A stretch of 8,146 nt of DNA from Pseudomonadota bacterium. Lineage in GTDB: Bacteria; Pseudomonadota; Gammaproteobacteria; Burkholderiales; Thiobacillaceae. A program made the translations under genes and the position numbers. The notes beneath the pieces are model-generated. The model was not told where the DNA came from, searched no databases, and saw only the letters and a list, made by a program, of their open reading frames with translations. The stretch lies in assembly GCA_021847385.1 (NCBI GenBank), contig JAJZTV010000083.1, positions 1 to 8,146 of the forward strand, given 5' to 3'. This document shows, piece after piece, positions 6,563 through 8,146 of this stretch (its first letter is position 1; every line of letters begins with the position of its first letter).

Positions 6563-6674
6563 AGACTTCGCGGCGAACTTCCTCCCGGAGTGAGCGCCAT
6601 GCCCGCGAGTGCGGCCGATATGGAGCTGCGCGGGATGGGCCCTCCCATTGAATGGCTCCGCCGAAAGGGGAAGG

Positions 6675-6704
6675 CGCCGGCTGGCCGGCCGGCCTGGGCC
6701 GGCG
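6675..6704 (-). terminator. Strong GC hairpin downstream of the caspase-like gene; candidate terminator
   Basis: CGCCGGC (6675-6681) pairs with GCCGGCG (6698-6704), and an inner GGCC/GGCC helix (6683-6686 with 6691-6694) closes a four-base loop. In the minus direction a pyrimidine run CCTTCCCCTTTC follows at once, resembling a weak U-tract. It lies about 70 bases beyond the stop of the 6773-7588 gene and would separate that gene from the phosphatase-led run. Confidence 0.4.
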
Positions 6705-6772
6705 GCACGGTGTTGTGCTGTCGAGTCGTGGATGGAAGCCAATTTCAGTCGGATTGGATGTGGGCATTCATA

Positions 6773-7588
6773 TTAACGGTGTTGATAACACGGGCCGCCG
6801 TTTTTTGCAGCGGGCCGGTCGCAGAAGCCATAGCGGTCGAAATCTTTGCAGGCAGCCCCGCACTTCCGCCGGGACTTTCCGGTGGCGGACTTGTCGATGA
6901 CCACCCAGTTGCCGAGCGGTTTGGCCAGATAATCGGGCTTGCCGGTAATCCAGGCGAGCACGGGGCTGATCTTTTTCACCTGGATTCTGTCCTCGTTGCC
7001 GATCACCGTTCCACCGTGCTTGGAGACCAGGATATCGGCCAAGTCGCGCATGAACTGCTTGCCGGCCGCGGTGGCGGCGGCCTCGCAGTTGACCAGGCCG
7101 ACCATGCCGTCGGGGGCCATCAAATCTTCGATGTCGGCAAAGGCCTGTTCTTTGAGCGTGCCGTCGTCATAGCCTGCCGAGACGGTGCGCAAGCGCTGTT
7201 CCAGCCCGTCCAGCTTGGTGCGCAGCCTCTGTTTTTCGCCATCGGAACCGGCGGCGGCCAGGGCCTTCTTGGCTTGCCCGATCGCCCCGGCCAATTCGTC
7301 TTTGACCTTGTAACGTTCTTCCCGCAGGCCGCGAATGATTTTCCGGTCGACATCTTCAGGCCTTAACAGCCCGATATGGTGGCCGCTTTTCGAGCCGTGG
7401 CCCATGAGAATGAGCCGCTGGATTTGCTTGCCTTCCTTGGCCAGCTTCTGAAAATAACGCAGCATCTGGTTCACATCTTTGGGCTCGATGATGAGGTCCA
7501 AACTCTCGTCGTGGCCGAGCGCCTCACGAAAGAGTTTGTTGTTATCCAACAAGACGCCGATGTTGAGCACTTTTTTTCGAGTTGCCAT
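6773..7588 (-). CDS. Uncharacterised protein with caspase-like His-Gly/Cys pattern, coiled coil and C-terminal Cys/His cluster
   Basis: Not a family I can name. The 271-residue protein starts at an ATG with a strong GGGAGG five bases upstream and has no signal peptide or TM segment, so it is probably cytoplasmic. Residues 1-60 look alpha/beta (VLNIGVLLDNN, LDLIIEP). The strand QRLILMGHGSKSG ends in His64-Gly65, and GMVGLVNCEAA (161-171) ends in Cys168. This strand-HG ... strand-C order is that of clan CD cysteine peptidases and CHAT-like domains. Between them, residues about 88-136 are charged, heptad-like and probably a helical hairpin or coiled coil. LSKHGGTVIG-like sequence follows (188-197). 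The end holds Cys243, Cys247, Cys256, Cys267 and His270 (spacings 3, 8, 10, 2), a likely small zinc-binding module. Seen: the residues. Inferred: peptidase-like fold and zinc binding. It is divergent from the MBL gene. Confidence 0.8.
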   Translation of the reverse strand: MATRKKVLNIGVLLDNNKLFREALGHDESLDLIIEPKDVNQMLRYFQKLAKEGKQIQRLILMGHGSKSGHHIGLLRPEDVDRKIIRGLREERYKVKDELAGAIGQAKKALAAAGSDGEKQRLRTKLDGLEQRLRTVSAGYDDGTLKEQAFADIEDLMAPDGMVGLVNCEAAATAAGKQFMRDLADILVSKHGGTVIGNEDRIQVKKISPVLAWITGKPDYLAKPLGNWVVIDKSATGKSRRKCGAACKDFDRYGFCDRPAAKNGGPCYQHR

Positions 7589-7593
7589 TTTTT

Positions 7594-7600
7594 CCTCCCT
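7594..7600 (-). promoter_or_regulatory. Ribosome binding site of the caspase-like gene
   Basis: On the minus strand AGGGAGG is followed by five A residues and then the ATG at 7588. The strong site fixes the start of this otherwise unrecognised gene. Confidence 0.75.
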
Positions 7601-7679
7601 GTTTGATTTGATAGATACAGCCTAGTGCAGGTATCGATTGTGTCCAGCTTTTGGGGCCTTGTCGTGATAATCTGAAACC
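7601..7679. promoter_or_regulatory. Divergent promoter region between the caspase-like and MBL genes
   Basis: This AT-richer stretch lies between two divergent starts and must hold at least one promoter. On the plus strand GATAAT (7666-7671) is a possible -10 element, though no good -35 lies at the usual distance and the implied leader would be very short. An inverted repeat GATAC-N12-GTATC (7614-7618 and 7631-7635) sits centrally and could be an operator, but five-base arms are weak evidence. On the minus strand TGGACA (complement of 7643-7648) resembles a -35 box without a well-spaced -10. Confidence 0.3.
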
Positions 7680-7685
7680 AGGAGG
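7680..7685 (+). promoter_or_regulatory. Ribosome binding site of the MBL-fold gene
   Basis: AGGAGG lies nine bases before the ATG at 7695, which begins a frame that stays open to the right edge. It supports this start. Confidence 0.75.
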
Positions 7686-7694
7686 CGTTAAATC

Positions 7695-8146
7695 ATGCGA
7701 TTGACCTTTTTCGGGGCGGCTCGGGAAGTGACCGGCTCTTGCTATCTGGTCGAAAGCGACGCTTCGGTGCAGGTGAACCCGAGCGAAGCGAAGGTGGATC
7801 GGGGCGGCCGGAGCCGATCGGCCGGGCTGCGCTTTCTGGTCGATTGCGGCATGTTCCAGGGCGGCAAGGCGGCGGAGATCAAGAACCGGCACACGCCGAG
7901 CTTCGACCCCGAGACCATCGACTTCGTGTTGTTGACCCATGCCCATATCGACCACTCGGGCCTGATCCCGCGCTTGGTCAACCTGGGCTTTCGCGGCCCG
8001 GTCTTCTGCACCTCGGCCACCGCCGACCTGTTGCAGGTGATGTGGCCGGACTCGGCCTTCATCCTGGAAAAGGAGGCGGAGTGGCGCAACTATGCCAAGC
8101 ACAAGCGGCGTGGCGAGTTGAAGGGCGAGGCTGCGCCTCTTTGTAC
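7695..8146 (+). CDS. MBL-fold hydrolase, CPSF/RNA-specificity type (5' part, runs off right edge)
   Basis: The frame from the ATG at 7695 is open to the end of the window (150 codons). It starts MRLTFFGAAREVTGSCYLVE, the usual opening of beta-CASP metallo-beta-lactamase proteins of the Ysh1/CPSF-like group. This group contains predicted RNA exo/endonucleases. The strand LRFLVDCGMFQGG follows, then VLLTHAHIDHSGLIPRL with the HxHxDH metal-binding motif at about residues 82-87, and GFRGPVFCTSATADL. Residues about 21-44 form an Arg/Ser-rich insert between the first two conserved strands, where many homologues have a short turn. The beta-CASP and RNA-specificity parts would lie beyond the edge. 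It is divergent from the caspase-like gene. The large minus-strand frame over the same bases (7542-8102) has no recognisable product and is antisense noise. Confidence 0.9.
   Translation, partial: MRLTFFGAAREVTGSCYLVESDASVQVNPSEAKVDRGGRSRSAGLRFLVDCGMFQGGKAAEIKNRHTPSFDPETIDFVLLTHAHIDHSGLIPRLVNLGFRGPVFCTSATADLLQVMWPDSAFILEKEAEWRNYAKHKRRGELKGEAAPLC

Noticed and set aside
6563..6742. 60-residue N-terminal extension of the histidine phosphatase from a TTG at 6742
   Set aside because: The extension is Arg/Pro-rich, precedes a signal-like segment, has no ribosome binding site and spans a strong GC hairpin, so it is probably untranslated.
7542..8102. 186-codon minus-strand frame across the right-end intergenic region and MBL gene
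   Set aside because: It covers the divergent promoter region and the HAHIDH-containing plus-strand gene, and also overlaps the start of the caspase-like gene in another frame.

Overview
This GC-rich window (roughly 60-65% G+C by eye) reads as chromosomal DNA of a Gram-negative proteobacterium, most likely a betaproteobacterium. The reasons are the GC-biased codon use, the signal peptides, a cholera-type autoinducer synthase (CqsA/LqsA/JqsA family) and a hybrid histidine kinase. The genus cannot be fixed from the sequence. No tRNA, rRNA, CRISPR array, transposase or integrase was seen.

Layout. (1) Positions 1-2011 hold a quorum-sensing pair arranged tail to tail. The 3' part of a response-regulator gene (+, open at the left edge) converges with a full-length cqsA-like autoinducer synthase gene (-), with 20 bases between their stop codons. 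(2) Positions 2012-2352 are a non-coding spacer carrying the cqsA leader, short repeats and a hairpin just after the next gene. (3) Positions 2353 to about 6562 hold four closely packed minus-strand genes, read right to left: an exported histidine-phosphatase-fold protein, a two-TM hybrid sensor kinase, an endonuclease III/MagIII-like HhH-GPD protein and an exported dienelactone-hydrolase-family enzyme. Gaps of 12-44 bases suggest one transcript. (4) About 6563-6772 is a spacer with a strong GC hairpin. (5) Positions 6773-7588 encode an unrecognised minus-strand protein with a caspase-like His-Gly/Cys pattern, an intervening predicted coiled coil and a C-terminal Cys/His cluster. (6) From 7695 to the right edge a divergent plus-strand gene encodes the N-terminal part of an MBL-fold (CPSF-like) RNA-processing hydrolase.

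How the genes may work together. In Vibrio, Legionella and Janthinobacterium, CqsA-type synthases make alpha-hydroxyketone signals that are read by a membrane sensor kinase and response regulators. The synthase and a regulator are visible here. A dedicated CqsS/LqsS-like receptor (multi-TM) is not, and may lie left of the window. The hybrid kinase at 3906-5915 has a large periplasmic sensor between two TM segments, so it is unlikely to be that receptor.

The most novel candidate is the 271-residue protein at 6773-7588. The C-terminal output domain of the left-edge response regulator is the second stretch of unclear function.
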